Part shown: in pieces, positions 44,029 through 53,071 of the stretch
How the letters are laid out: every line of letters begins with the position of its first letter
How positions within the stretch are numbered: the first letter of the stretch is position 1
NCBI GenBank assembly: GCA_052387255.1
Contig: JBQTJI010000024.1
Coordinates: 85,998 to 149,997, forward strand
Length of the DNA stretch: 64,000 nt
Source: JBBQXK01 sp052387255
GTDB lineage: Bacteria > Pseudomonadota > Alphaproteobacteria > Rhodobacterales > Rhodobacteraceae
Direction: 5' to 3'
Notes under the pieces: model-generated
Seen by the model: the letters and a program-made list of their open reading frames with translations, nothing else
Database searches by the model: none
Told to the model about the DNA's origin: nothing
Made by a program: the position numbers and the translations under genes

Positions 44029-44367
44029 TCAGGCGGCGCGACGGCTTTGCAGCCCCGCGAGGAATTCCTCTTTGCAGCGGGCATAGGCGGCGGCGACGGC
44101 GGCAAGGTCGATATCCTGCGGCTGCCCGCCTGCCGCCCGCCGCTCGCCATCGGCGCAGAGCTTGGCCAGGGTGGCAAGGCCCAGGTTCACCGAACTGCCC
44201 TTGAGGAAATGCAGCAGGGCTTCGACCTCGGCCATGGGCGGCCCTGCGATCAGGCGCGCCACGACGTCATCCGTCTCTTCCAGGAAAAGCTGCACGACCT
44301 CGGCAAAGTCATCAGCCCCGATTTCGTCCTGCAGTTCCCTGACCCGCGTCCAGTCGACCATCACCAA
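44029..44367 (-). CDS. Histidine phosphotransfer (HPt) domain protein
   Basis: 112 residues, a single HPt domain. The phospho-accepting residue is His53 in LLHFLKGSSVNLG. It relays phosphate between response regulators. It is divergent from the response regulator at 44500, with 132 bp between them, and they are likely partners in one phosphorelay. No sensor kinase is nearby. Confidence 0.85.
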   Translation of the reverse strand: MVMVDWTRVRELQDEIGADDFAEVVQLFLEETDDVVARLIAGPPMAEVEALLHFLKGSSVNLGLATLAKLCADGERRAAGGQPQDIDLAAVAAAYARCKEEFLAGLQSRRAA

Positions 44368-44499
44368 ACCCTGCCTCGCGTCGCACGCGCCGGCGACACC
44401 CAGAGTTTTGCCCCCTGTTTCTTAACGCGGGATGACCGGACCACGGCGGAACGCAGGACATTTTACGGTTCACGGTGCCTTAAGGGGAAGGCGGCAACG

Positions 44500-45804
44500 A
44501 TGCCGGGCGACAGAAGGAGTCGAACCTTGCGGCAGCCCGCAGCCAATGCCATTTCGGAACTGCCCGTCCCGGTGCAGCCACGCCGGATTCTGATCGTGGA
44601 CGACAGCCGCGGTCAGCGCCGCCTGCTGTCCCTGGCGCTGCAGCGGGGTGGCTATCTGGTGACCGAGGCGGGGTCGGCGGAAGAGGCGCTTGCCCTCTGT
44701 GCTGCAACCGCCTTCGACCTCGTGATCAGCGACTGGATGATGCCGGGCATGTCCGGGCTGGATTTCTGTCGCGCGTTCAAGGCGTTGCCCCGCGCAGGCT
44801 ACGGCTACTTCATCCTGCTGACGTCAAAGTCGGAAAAGAACGACGTCGCCAGCGGGCTGGACTGCGGGGCCGACGATTTCCTGTCGAAACCCGTCAGTCC
44901 CGACGAATTGCGTGCGCGGTTGCGGGTGGGGGAACGCATCATCGCGATGCATGCCGAACTGTCGCGCAAGAACGCGCTGATCGGCACGACCCTGGACGAA
45001 TTGCAGAAGGTCTATGATTCGCTCGACCGCGACCTGATCGAGGCGCGCAAGTTGCAGCAGACGCTGGTCCGCGAACGGCAGCGCGACTTCAACGGCGGGC
45101 GGGTCACGGTGACGCTGCGCCCGTCGGGCCACGTCGGGGGCGATCTGGTCGGGTTCTTCGAGATCAATCCGCGGCGGGTCGCGCTCTATTCCGTCGATGT
45201 GTCGGGGCACGGCGTGGCCTCGGCGATGATGACGGCGCGGCTGGCGGGCCTGCTGTCCGGCGTGTCGCCCGGACAGAACATCGCGCTGACGGTCGGCGCC
45301 TATGGCCAGCGCGAAGCCTGGCCGCCCGAGATGGTGGCCTACCGCATGAACCGCATGATGCTGGAGGACATGCAGGTCGATCAGTACTTCACCATGGCCT
45401 ACGCCGAGGCCGATCTTGAAACCGGGCGTGTCAGCCTGGTGCAGGCGGGCCATCCGCATCCTGCGATCCTGCGGCAGGGGGGCCGTGTCGAGTACCTCGG
45501 ACACGGCGGGCTGCCGGTCGGTCTGGTTCCCGATGCCCGGTACGAGCGGATCGAGGCGCAGTTGCGCCCCGGCGACCGGTTGTTCCTGATGTCTGACGGG
45601 CTGACCGAATGCCCGTCGCCTGGTGGCGAGGAACTGGGCGAGGCGGGGCTGTCGCGGCTGTTGGCCCGGCACGAACGCCTGGCCGATGCCGCGTTGCTCG
45701 AGGCGCTGGTCTGGGATCTCGCCGCTCATGCCGGGTCCGACGAGTTTCCCGACGACGTCTCGGGCCTGATGTTCCAGTTCGCGGGTCGACCCCGGTCGCG
45801 CTGA
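44500..45804 (+). CDS. Response regulator with PP2C-type (RsbU/SpoIIE) phosphatase output
   Basis: 434 residues. Receiver domain at about 29-150 with Asp78 (LVISDWMMPGMSG) as phosphorylation site and the Lys of LSKPVSP; a helical linker about 150-200; then a SpoIIE-like serine phosphatase domain with DVSGHGVASAMMTARL and LMSDGLTE near the end. It would dephosphorylate an anti-sigma-antagonist type protein when its receiver is phosphorylated, as in partner-switching stress control. An in-frame TTG at 44527 with AAGGAG just upstream is an alternative start. Confidence 0.88.
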   Translation: MPGDRRSRTLRQPAANAISELPVPVQPRRILIVDDSRGQRRLLSLALQRGGYLVTEAGSAEEALALCAATAFDLVISDWMMPGMSGLDFCRAFKALPRAGYGYFILLTSKSEKNDVASGLDCGADDFLSKPVSPDELRARLRVGERIIAMHAELSRKNALIGTTLDELQKVYDSLDRDLIEARKLQQTLVRERQRDFNGGRVTVTLRPSGHVGGDLVGFFEINPRRVALYSVDVSGHGVASAMMTARLAGLLSGVSPGQNIALTVGAYGQREAWPPEMVAYRMNRMMLEDMQVDQYFTMAYAEADLETGRVSLVQAGHPHPAILRQGGRVEYLGHGGLPVGLVPDARYERIEAQLRPGDRLFLMSDGLTECPSPGGEELGEAGLSRLLARHERLADAALLEALVWDLAAHAGSDEFPDDVSGLMFQFAGRPRSR

Positions 45805-45808
45805 CCGG

Positions 45809-46249
45809 TCAGCGCAGGCGCAGAAAGTCGGCCAGCATCGCGCGGTCGCCGGGATTGCCGAGCCGCCGCAGCGCTTCGGACGCGGGCATCCAGACGGCGC
45901 TGTGCCCGGCCTCGGACGGCGGACCGACGCGCCGCAGGGGCCGCGCGACATAGATCGTGCAGACCTTTTCCGCCCAGAGGTCGTATTCGGGCATGAAGGT
46001 GAACCGCCGGAACGCCCCCAGCCGCCGCACCCCCCCGATGTGCCAGCCGGTTTCCTCGAATACCTCACGGTGCAGCGCCGTGATGGGCTGTTCGCCCCGG
46101 TCGATGCCGCCGCCGGGCAACTGGAACTCGGGCCAGGGTTCGCTCTGGTGCGTCACCAGCAGGCTGTCGCCCTGCGGCAGGATGGCATAGACGCCGGGGC
46201 GTCGGCGGTAGACCTGCCCTGCACGGGGTGCATCGCCGAACCTGCGCAT
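45809..46249 (-). CDS. Nudix hydrolase
   Basis: 146 residues from the ATG at 46249, after AAAGGGA. Nudix box GGGIDRGEQPITALHREVFEETGW with the metal-binding Glu pair. Substrate unknown. Convergent with the phosphatase gene, 4 bp apart, and divergent from hslO. Confidence 0.85.
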   Translation of the reverse strand: MRRFGDAPRAGQVYRRRPGVYAILPQGDSLLVTHQSEPWPEFQLPGGGIDRGEQPITALHREVFEETGWHIGGVRRLGAFRRFTFMPEYDLWAEKVCTIYVARPLRRVGPPSEAGHSAVWMPASEALRRLGNPGDRAMLADFLRLR

Positions 46250-46338
46250 CGTCCCTTTCACCCCCGGTTGCCGCCACCTATATGGCTGCGGTATGCCAAA
46301 GCCTGGCATCGCGGAAAACCCCCCAAGGAAGATTGCCC

Positions 46339-47340
46339 ATGACGTCCGGTTCGCAGATCGCCTGGGACGACACCGTCCTGCCGTTCCAGCTTGACCTATC
46401 CGACATCCGGGGCCGGGTGGCCCGGCTGGACCTTGCGTTGCAGGATGTGCTGCGCCAGCACCACTATCCCCCCCAGATCGAGGCGCTGGTGGCCGAGGCC
46501 GCATTGCTGACCGCGCTGATCGGGCAATCGATCAAGCTGCGCTGGAAGCTGTCGCTGCAGGTGCGCGGCAAGGGGCCGGTGCGCATCATCGCCACAGACT
46601 ATTACGCGCCCACCGACGAAGGCACCCCGGCCCGCATCCGGGGCTATGCCAGTTTCGATCCGGCGCGTCTGGACCCCGACGCCGTGCCCTTCAGCCAGAT
46701 TGGCGAGGGGTATTTTGCCATCCTGATCGACCAGGGCGAGGGGACCGAGCCCTATTCCGGGATCACGCCGATCGCCGGGGGATCGCTGTCATCTTGTGCT
46801 GAGACGTACTTTGCCCAGTCCGAACAACTGCCCACCCGCTTTGCGCTGTCCTTCGGGCAGAGCACGCTGCCGGGAACGGCACCGGTCTGGCGGGCGGGCG
46901 GCGTGATGCTGCAGCACATGCCCGTCGCCGGTGGTGGGGTGGCCAGTCCGGGCGGGTCGGGCGAGGGCGGGCTGCTGAGCCATGCCGACATCCTGGGCGG
47001 TGCGCAGGCCGAGAACTGGACCCGCGCCAATCTGTTGCTGGACACGGTCGAGGACATCGAACTTGTCGGCCCCGGCGTGGCCCCGACCGATCTTCTGGTC
47101 AGGTTGTTCCATGAAGAGGGTCCGCGCGTGTTCGATGCCCAGCCGGTGCGCTTTGGCTGTTCCTGTTCCGCCGAGAAGGTGCGGCAGTCGCTGTCGATCT
47201 ATTCGGCCAGGGACATCCGGCACATGACCACGCCCGAGGGCACCGTGACCGCCGACTGCCAGTTCTGCGGCGCGCATTACGTGCTCGACCCTGCGACCGT
47301 GGGCTTCGATGCGGCCAAGGTGGTCAGCGATGGCGCCTGA
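46339..47340 (+). CDS. hslO: Redox-regulated chaperone Hsp33
   Basis: 333 residues from the ATG at 46339 (AAGGAAG upstream). C-terminal zinc switch: CSCS near residue 275 and CQFCGAHY near residue 310, four cysteines that hold Zn when reduced and form disulfides to activate the chaperone under oxidative stress. Overlaps the next gene by 11 bp. Confidence 0.93.
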   Translation: MTSGSQIAWDDTVLPFQLDLSDIRGRVARLDLALQDVLRQHHYPPQIEALVAEAALLTALIGQSIKLRWKLSLQVRGKGPVRIIATDYYAPTDEGTPARIRGYASFDPARLDPDAVPFSQIGEGYFAILIDQGEGTEPYSGITPIAGGSLSSCAETYFAQSEQLPTRFALSFGQSTLPGTAPVWRAGGVMLQHMPVAGGGVASPGGSGEGGLLSHADILGGAQAENWTRANLLLDTVEDIELVGPGVAPTDLLVRLFHEEGPRVFDAQPVRFGCSCSAEKVRQSLSIYSARDIRHMTTPEGTVTADCQFCGAHYVLDPATVGFDAAKVVSDGA

Positions 47341-47908
47341 GGGGCTGGCCCGCGCCTTTGACCGGGGCGCGGCGTCGTCGTCGGATTTCGACCTGAACCC
47401 CGGCACGGTGCTGCCTGCGGGGCGCAGCTTGCGCCCGGCGGGGGTGCTGGTGGGGGTGCTGGACGGGCGGGTGATCCTGACCAAGCGGGCCTCGCACCTC
47501 AAGCACCATCCGGGCCAGGTCGCCTTTCCCGGCGGCAAGCAGGACCCCGGCGATGCCGACCCGCAGGCAGCGGCGCTGCGCGAGGCGCGCGAGGAAATCG
47601 GCCTTGATCCGGGCCTTGTCCAGGTCCTGGGCCATCTGCCGATGCACGAGACGATCACCGGCTTTGCCGTGACGCCGGTGCTGGCCCACATCACCGGCCC
47701 CTTCACGCCGGTCCCCGAGGCCGGCGAGGTCGACGAGGCGTTCAGCGTGCCGCTGTCCTATCTGGCCGACCCGGCCAGCTATCGGATCGAGGGGCGGCAC
47801 TGGCGCGGCACCTGGCGGCGCTACTATGCCGTTCCTTATGGCCCTCACTACATCTGGGGGGCAACGGCGCGCATCCTGCGCGGGCTGGCGGAACGGTTGT
47901 CACCGTGA
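47330..47908 (+). CDS. Nudix CoA pyrophosphatase (NudL-like)
   Basis: 192 residues from the ATG at 47330 inside the end of hslO. Nudix box GGKQDPGDADPQAAALREAREEIGL, preceded by KRASHLKHHPGQVAFPGG, the pattern of CoA/ADP-ribose-type pyrophosphatases. Its last 4 bases overlap the GTG start of cca. Confidence 0.85.
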   Translation: MAPEGLARAFDRGAASSSDFDLNPGTVLPAGRSLRPAGVLVGVLDGRVILTKRASHLKHHPGQVAFPGGKQDPGDADPQAAALREAREEIGLDPGLVQVLGHLPMHETITGFAVTPVLAHITGPFTPVPEAGEVDEAFSVPLSYLADPASYRIEGRHWRGTWRRYYAVPYGPHYIWGATARILRGLAERLSP

Positions 47909-49041
47909 AGGTCACCGGCGACTGGCTGACCCGGCCCGCGACACAGGCCGTCTTTGCCGCCCTGGCCGGACACAGGGTGCTGGCGGTGGGCGGCTGTGTC
48001 CGCAACGCCTTGATGTTCCGCCCCGTGGCAGACATCGACATGGCAACCGATGCGCGACCGCCCGAGGTCATCGCGGCGGTCGAACGTGCGGGCCTGCGTG
48101 CCGTGCCGACCGGCATCGACCATGGCACCGTGACCGTGGTGTCGGGTGGCATCCCGCACGAGGTGACCACCTTTCGCCGCGATGTCGAGACGGACGGGCA
48201 CCATGCCGTCGTGGCCTTCACCGACGACGTGGCAGAGGATGCCGCCCGCCGCGACTTCACGATGAACGCGCTCTATTGCGACGCGCAAGGCACGGTCATC
48301 GATCCGCTGGGCGGCCTGCCCGACCTGACTTCGGGCCGCGTCCGGTTCGTGGGTGACCCCGCCGCCCGCATCGCCGAGGATCACCTGCGCATCCTGCGGT
48401 TCTTCCGCTTTCATGCCCACTATGCCGCCGACGGCATCGACGCCGAGGGGCAGGCCGCCAGTGCTGCCATGGCCGAGGGGATCGACACCCTGTCGCGCGA
48501 ACGCATCGGCGCGGAAATGCGCAAGCTCTTGTCCGCCCCCGACCCCGCGCCCGCCGTGGCCGCCATGGCGCAGGCAGGTATCCTGGCGCGGGTGCTGCCG
48601 GGGGCCGATCCGCTTCCACTGGCGCTGATGGTGCATGTCGAACAGGATGCCCAGCCCGCCTGGCTGCGCCGCCTGGCCGCCATCGGTGGTGAGGACGCCG
48701 AGGCCCGCCTTCGTCTGTCGCGCGCCGAGGCGCGCGACCTGGCCGCCCTGCGCGCCGCCATCGGCAGCGGCGAATCGCCCGCCGTGCTGGGCTGGCGGCT
48801 GGGGCCGGACCTTGCCGCCGACGCCATGCGCCTGCGCCAGGCGGTGCTGGGGCCGCAGGCCCCTGCGCTGTGGATTGTGGATGTATCGCGCGGCGCGCAG
48901 GCCGCCTTTCCCGTCACCGCCGCCGACCTGATGCCTGCGCTGCAAGGTCCGGCGCTTGGGGCAAGGCTGGCGCAACTGACCGACCTCTGGATTGCGTCGG
49001 ACCTGCGCCTGACGCGTGCCGAATTGCTTGCGGGGTCGTGA
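47905..49041 (+). CDS. cca: CCA tRNA nucleotidyltransferase / poly(A) polymerase family
   Basis: 378 residues from GTG at 47905. Nucleotidyltransferase motifs VGGCVRNALMFRPVADIDMATDA near residue 28 with the two metal-binding Asp, RRDFTMNALYCDA, and the ERIGAEMRKLL region. Adds or repairs the tRNA 3' CCA. The three genes hslO-nudix-cca form an overlapped operon. Confidence 0.88.
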   Translation: MKVTGDWLTRPATQAVFAALAGHRVLAVGGCVRNALMFRPVADIDMATDARPPEVIAAVERAGLRAVPTGIDHGTVTVVSGGIPHEVTTFRRDVETDGHHAVVAFTDDVAEDAARRDFTMNALYCDAQGTVIDPLGGLPDLTSGRVRFVGDPAARIAEDHLRILRFFRFHAHYAADGIDAEGQAASAAMAEGIDTLSRERIGAEMRKLLSAPDPAPAVAAMAQAGILARVLPGADPLPLALMVHVEQDAQPAWLRRLAAIGGEDAEARLRLSRAEARDLAALRAAIGSGESPAVLGWRLGPDLAADAMRLRQAVLGPQAPALWIVDVSRGAQAAFPVTAADLMPALQGPALGARLAQLTDLWIASDLRLTRAELLAGS

Positions 49042-49093
49042 CAAACCGCGCGACTTGCGCTACGGAGTGCGGGAACTCTGGAAGGAGAACGCC

Positions 49094-49126
49094 ATGGAGA
49101 CCGGGATCATCTATCCCCTGTTCTGA
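49094..49126 (+). CDS. Ten-codon mini-ORF, possible leader peptide
   Basis: ATG-to-stop frame encoding METGIIYPLF, with a strong ribosome site GAAGGAG 8 bases upstream. It lies between cca and the first ABC exporter gene. Its stop is inside an inverted repeat CTGTTC-T-GAACAG (49118-49130). This is the layout of a leader peptide or translated attenuator, but no function is shown and the frame may be chance. Confidence 0.35.
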   Translation: METGIIYPLF

Positions 49127-49205
49127 ACAGGTCTGATCCCGTGCGGGCGGCCTGTTGCCCCCCGCCCCCCAGTCGTTCCGACATCGCCCTGAAAAGGTGC
49201 CTTCC

Positions 49206-51050
49206 ATGTTCCGCTATTTCGAAGACCTCGTCGATCCCTATCAGCCCTATGCGCAAACCGACACGCCGCCGCGCGGGCTGTGGCCGTTCCTGCGCGAATA
49301 CATGGTGCCGTTCCGGGGCGTGTTCGCGATCACCGCTTTCCTGTCGTTCTTTGTCGCGGCGGCGGACGTCGCGCTGATCTGGTATGTGGGCCGGGTTGTC
49401 GATCTGCTGGCCTCGGGAGAACCGGCTGCCGTCTGGGCGTCGCACGGCACCGAGATGCTGGTCGTTGGTGCCCTGATCCTGATCGTGCGGCCCATCGTGG
49501 CCGGGGTCGATGTCGCCCTGCTGCATTCCACCATCCTGCCGAACTTCGGCACCATGATCCGCTGGCGCGCCCACAGCCATGTCCTGCGCCAGCCCGTCGG
49601 CTGGTTCGAAAGCGACTTTGCCGGCCGCATCGCCAACCGCATCATGCAGACCCCCCCGGCGGCGGGCGAGGCGGTGTTCCAGACCTTCGATGCCCTGGCC
49701 TTTGCCATCGTGCTGATCATCGGGGCCGCCATCATGCTGGCCGGGGCGGATGCGCGGCTGCTGGTGCCACTGGTTGTCTGGTTCGCCTGTTACCTGGCGC
49801 TCATCCGCTGGACGCTGCGGCGGGCGGGACCCGCGTCCACCGCCTCGTCCGATGCGCGCTCGGCGATCACGGGCCGGGTTGTGGACAGCTATACCAACAT
49901 CCACGCAGTCAAGCTGTTCGCCCACCACGACCGCGAACGCGGCTTTGCGCGCGAGGCCATCGAACATGCCCGAGAGACCTTCAAGCGCGAGATGCGGATC
50001 ATCGTCACCATGGACGTGGTGCTGACCGTGCTCAACGGCGCGCTGATCGTGGCGGTCACGGGCCTTGCGATCTGGTTCTGGTACCTGGGGGCCGCGACCG
50101 TCGGCACCGTGGCGGCGGCGACGGCGCTGGTCTTGCGGCTGAACAACATGACCTACTGGATCATGTGGGCGACGACCAGCCTGGTGCAGAACCTGGGCGT
50201 CGTGCAAGAAGGGTTGCAGACCATCACCCAGCCCATCGGCCTGACCGACAGGCCCGCCGCGCCCGCCCTGAACCTGACCGAGGGGCGGATCGAGGTTCAG
50301 GGCGTGTCGCACCACTATGGGCGCGGGTCGGGGGGTCTGCGCGACGTGTCGCTGACCGTCCGGCCGGGCGAAAAGATCGGCGTCGTCGGTCGGTCGGGGG
50401 CGGGCAAGTCCACGCTGGTCAAGCTGATGCTGCGCTTCTACGACGCCGAAGCGGGCCGCATCCTGATCGACGGGCAGGACATCGCGGGTGTGACGCAGGA
50501 CAGTTTGCGCCGCGTGATTGGCATGGTGCAGCAGGACAGCTCGCTCCTGCACCGCTCGGTCCGCGACAACATCCTGTACGGTCGCCCCGAGGCCACCGAG
50601 GCCGAGATGATCGAGGCCGCGAAACGGGCCGAGGCGCATGACTTCATCCTGACGCTGGAGGATCCGCAGGGCCGCCAGGGCTATGACGCGCATGTCGGCG
50701 AGCGGGGGGTGAAGCTGTCGGGCGGCCAGCGGCAGCGCGTGGGTCTGGCGCGGGTGATCCTCAAGGACGCGCCGATCCTGATCCTGGACGAGGCGACATC
50801 GGCGCTGGACAGCGAGGTCGAGGCGGCGATCCAGAACACGCTGTACGGTGTCATGCAGGGCAAGACCGTGATCGCCATCGCGCACCGCCTGTCGACCATC
50901 GCGGCGATGGACCGCATCGTCGTGCTGGACGATGGCCAGGTGGCAGAGGAAGGCAGCCATGCCGCGCTGATCGCCCGGGACGGGCTTTATGCCCGGTTCT
51001 GGGCACGCCAGTCGGGCGGATTCATCGGGCTGGAAGAGGCGGCGGAATAG
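49206..51050 (+). CDS. ABC exporter half-transporter 1 (membrane domain plus ATPase)
   Basis: 614 residues from the ATG at 49206 (AAAAGGTG upstream). Six-helix membrane domain (about 25-330) then an ATPase: Walker A GRSGAGKST near residue 400, signature LSGGQRQRVG, and ILILDEATSALD. It resembles lipid or drug exporters of the MsbA/multidrug type. The next gene is a second half-transporter of equal length with complete motifs, so the pair could form a heterodimer or two homodimers. Confidence 0.88.
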   Translation: MFRYFEDLVDPYQPYAQTDTPPRGLWPFLREYMVPFRGVFAITAFLSFFVAAADVALIWYVGRVVDLLASGEPAAVWASHGTEMLVVGALILIVRPIVAGVDVALLHSTILPNFGTMIRWRAHSHVLRQPVGWFESDFAGRIANRIMQTPPAAGEAVFQTFDALAFAIVLIIGAAIMLAGADARLLVPLVVWFACYLALIRWTLRRAGPASTASSDARSAITGRVVDSYTNIHAVKLFAHHDRERGFAREAIEHARETFKREMRIIVTMDVVLTVLNGALIVAVTGLAIWFWYLGAATVGTVAAATALVLRLNNMTYWIMWATTSLVQNLGVVQEGLQTITQPIGLTDRPAAPALNLTEGRIEVQGVSHHYGRGSGGLRDVSLTVRPGEKIGVVGRSGAGKSTLVKLMLRFYDAEAGRILIDGQDIAGVTQDSLRRVIGMVQQDSSLLHRSVRDNILYGRPEATEAEMIEAAKRAEAHDFILTLEDPQGRQGYDAHVGERGVKLSGGQRQRVGLARVILKDAPILILDEATSALDSEVEAAIQNTLYGVMQGKTVIAIAHRLSTIAAMDRIVVLDDGQVAEEGSHAALIARDGLYARFWARQSGGFIGLEEAAE

Positions 51051-51081
51051 GGTTCCTGCATCCCCGCACAAATGGTCGTGC

Positions 51082-51108
51082 GCGGCGGGAGTTTGAAATT
51101 CCCGCCGC
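51082..51108 (+). terminator. Strong hairpin between the two ABC genes
   Basis: Arms GCGGCGGGA (51082-51090) and TCCCGCCGC (51100-51108), with further G-T and A-T pairs inside. Only a short TT follows, so it is a weak terminator or an RNA-stabilising element. Confidence 0.5.
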
Positions 51109-51111
51109 TTG

Positions 51112-51134
51112 CGTCCATGTAGGGGGCATGGACG
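51112..51134 (+). promoter_or_regulatory. Leader hairpin with purine loop before ABC gene 2
   Basis: Arms CGTCCATG (51112-51119) and CATGGACG (51127-51134), perfect 8 bp, loop TAGGGGG. The only purine run near the ATG at 51142 is in this loop, so folding could affect translation. Confidence 0.35.
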
Positions 51135-51141
51135 TGCCTGC

Positions 51142-52986
51142 ATGACCCCGCTTCAGCGCCTCGGCGACACCATCGACGCCTTCGCGCCCGCCGAGGGACC
51201 CCCGCCGCAGCGGCTGGGGGCATTCTTTCGCTGGTGCCTGCGCGGGTCCTGGCCGATGCTGGGGGTCGCGGCGCTGTTGTCCTCGCTGGCGGGCGCGACC
51301 GAGGTGATCTCGGCGCTGATCCTGGGGTGGGTGGTCGATGCCGCCGTGTCGGCAGGACCGGCGGGGTTCTTTCAGGACCATGCCGCGTTGCTGATCTGGT
51401 TCATCGTCTTCTATCTGGTCCTGCGGCCTGCCGCCTTTGGCCTGTCCTCGGCGTCGAACAGCGTGGTCGTCGGCCCGAACGTCCTGCCCCTGGTCCTGTC
51501 GCGGCTGCATCGCTGGACGCTGGGGCAGGCCGTCACCTTTTTCGACAACGATTTCGCGGGCCGCATCGCGACGAAACAGATGCAGGCCGCCCGCGCCGTG
51601 ACCGATGTGGCGACCGAGGTCATCAACACCGGGTTCTTCGCCCTGGCCTCGGTGATCGGGTCGATCGTGTTCCTGATCGTGATTGACTGGCGCGTCGCCG
51701 TGGCGCTGGCGGTGTGGCTGGTGGCCTATGTCCTGCTGATCCGGTACTTCATGCCGCGCGTCCGGGTCAATTCGACCGCCCGCGCCGCCGCCCGCGCCAT
51801 AGTGACGGGGCAGGTCGTCGACACGATCACCAACATCAAGACGGTCAAGCTGTTCGCCCATGCCGCCTATGAGGACAAGGTGGCACTGGATGCCATGGGC
51901 GTGTTCCGCGACCGCAGCCTCGAATTCGGCGAGATCTCCACCTGGTTCCGCACCTCGCTGATGACACTGGCCGGGGTGCTGCCGGTCCTGCTGATCGGCG
52001 GCACGCTGGTCCTGTGGCAGGAAGGCAACGCGACAGCCGGGGCCATCGCGGCCTCCGGTGCCATCGCCATGCGCATCGCGCAGATGTCGGGCTGGGTCAG
52101 CTTTACCCTGATGTCGATCTACACATCCGTGGGCGAGGTCGAGGATGGCATGCGGACGCTGGCCGTGCCCCATGCCCTGGCCGACAGCGCCGATGCCGTG
52201 AACCTGCCGCCATCGCGGGGCGAGGTTGCGTTCGAGGGGGTCAGCTTTGCCTATGGCCGCCGCCGGGGTGGGGTGGCGGACGTCACCCTGCGCATCCGGT
52301 CGGGCGAGAAGATCGGCATCGTCGGGGCAAGCGGCGCGGGCAAGTCCACGCTGGTGGCGCTGCTCTTGCGGCTCTACGACACCGAAAAGGGGCGCGTGCT
52401 GATCGACGGCACCGATGTGCGCGGGGTGACGCAGGAATCCCTGCGCCGACAGATCGGGTTCGTCACGCAGGACACCGCGATGTTCAACCGCAGCGCCCGC
52501 GACAACATCCGCTATGGCCGCCCCGATGCCACCGAGGCCGAGGTGGTCGCGGCGGCAGAGGCGGCCGAGGCGCACGGGTTCATCCAACACCTGCAGGACC
52601 ACAAGGACCGCAAGGGCTATGACGCCCATCTGGGCGAGCGCGGGGTGAAGCTGTCGGGCGGCCAGCGGCAGCGCATCGCGCTGGCGCGCACCATCCTGAA
52701 GGACGCGCCGATCCTGGTGCTGGACGAGGCGACATCGGCGCTGGACAGCGAGGTCGAGGCCGCGATCCAGGAAAGCCTGGACCGGGTCATGCAGGGCAAG
52801 ACGGTGCTGGCCATCGCACACCGGCTGTCGACCATCGCGCAGATGGACCGGATCGTCGTGATGGACGACGGGCGCATCGTCGAGGAAGGGTCGCACGACC
52901 AGCTTCTGCGCAAGGGCGGCCTCTACGCCCGCTACTGGAACCGCCAGTCGGGCGGGTTCATCGGCGTAGAAGAGGCGGCGGAGTGA
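51142..52986 (+). CDS. ABC exporter half-transporter 2 (membrane domain plus ATPase)
   Basis: 614 residues. Same architecture as its neighbour: six membrane helices, then Walker A GASGAGKST, signature LSGGQRQRIA and ILVLDEATSALD, all intact. C-terminal tails of the two are alike (RQSGGFIGVEEAAE here, RQSGGFIGLEEAAE in the first), showing that they arose by duplication. Substrate unknown. Confidence 0.88.
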   Translation: MTPLQRLGDTIDAFAPAEGPPPQRLGAFFRWCLRGSWPMLGVAALLSSLAGATEVISALILGWVVDAAVSAGPAGFFQDHAALLIWFIVFYLVLRPAAFGLSSASNSVVVGPNVLPLVLSRLHRWTLGQAVTFFDNDFAGRIATKQMQAARAVTDVATEVINTGFFALASVIGSIVFLIVIDWRVAVALAVWLVAYVLLIRYFMPRVRVNSTARAAARAIVTGQVVDTITNIKTVKLFAHAAYEDKVALDAMGVFRDRSLEFGEISTWFRTSLMTLAGVLPVLLIGGTLVLWQEGNATAGAIAASGAIAMRIAQMSGWVSFTLMSIYTSVGEVEDGMRTLAVPHALADSADAVNLPPSRGEVAFEGVSFAYGRRRGGVADVTLRIRSGEKIGIVGASGAGKSTLVALLLRLYDTEKGRVLIDGTDVRGVTQESLRRQIGFVTQDTAMFNRSARDNIRYGRPDATEAEVVAAAEAAEAHGFIQHLQDHKDRKGYDAHLGERGVKLSGGQRQRIALARTILKDAPILVLDEATSALDSEVEAAIQESLDRVMQGKTVLAIAHRLSTIAQMDRIVVMDDGRIVEEGSHDQLLRKGGLYARYWNRQSGGFIGVEEAAE

Positions 52987-53016
52987 CTTTTGGCGCGGTT
53001 TTCCCCCTCACCCTGA

Positions 53017-53039
53017 CCCTCTCCCCCAGGGGGAGAGGG
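53017..53039. repeat. CCCTCTCCCCC/GGGGGAGAGGG hairpin element
   Basis: Perfect 11-bp inverted repeat with a single-base centre, preceded by the C-rich CCCCCTCACCCTGACCCTCT context. Elements of this type recur in intergenic regions of many proteobacteria. It lies between ABC gene 2 and the methyltransferase gene and could end transcription in both directions. Confidence 0.6.
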
Positions 53040-53071
53040 GATCGCGCCGCACCCGCGACCGGGGTTTCGCC

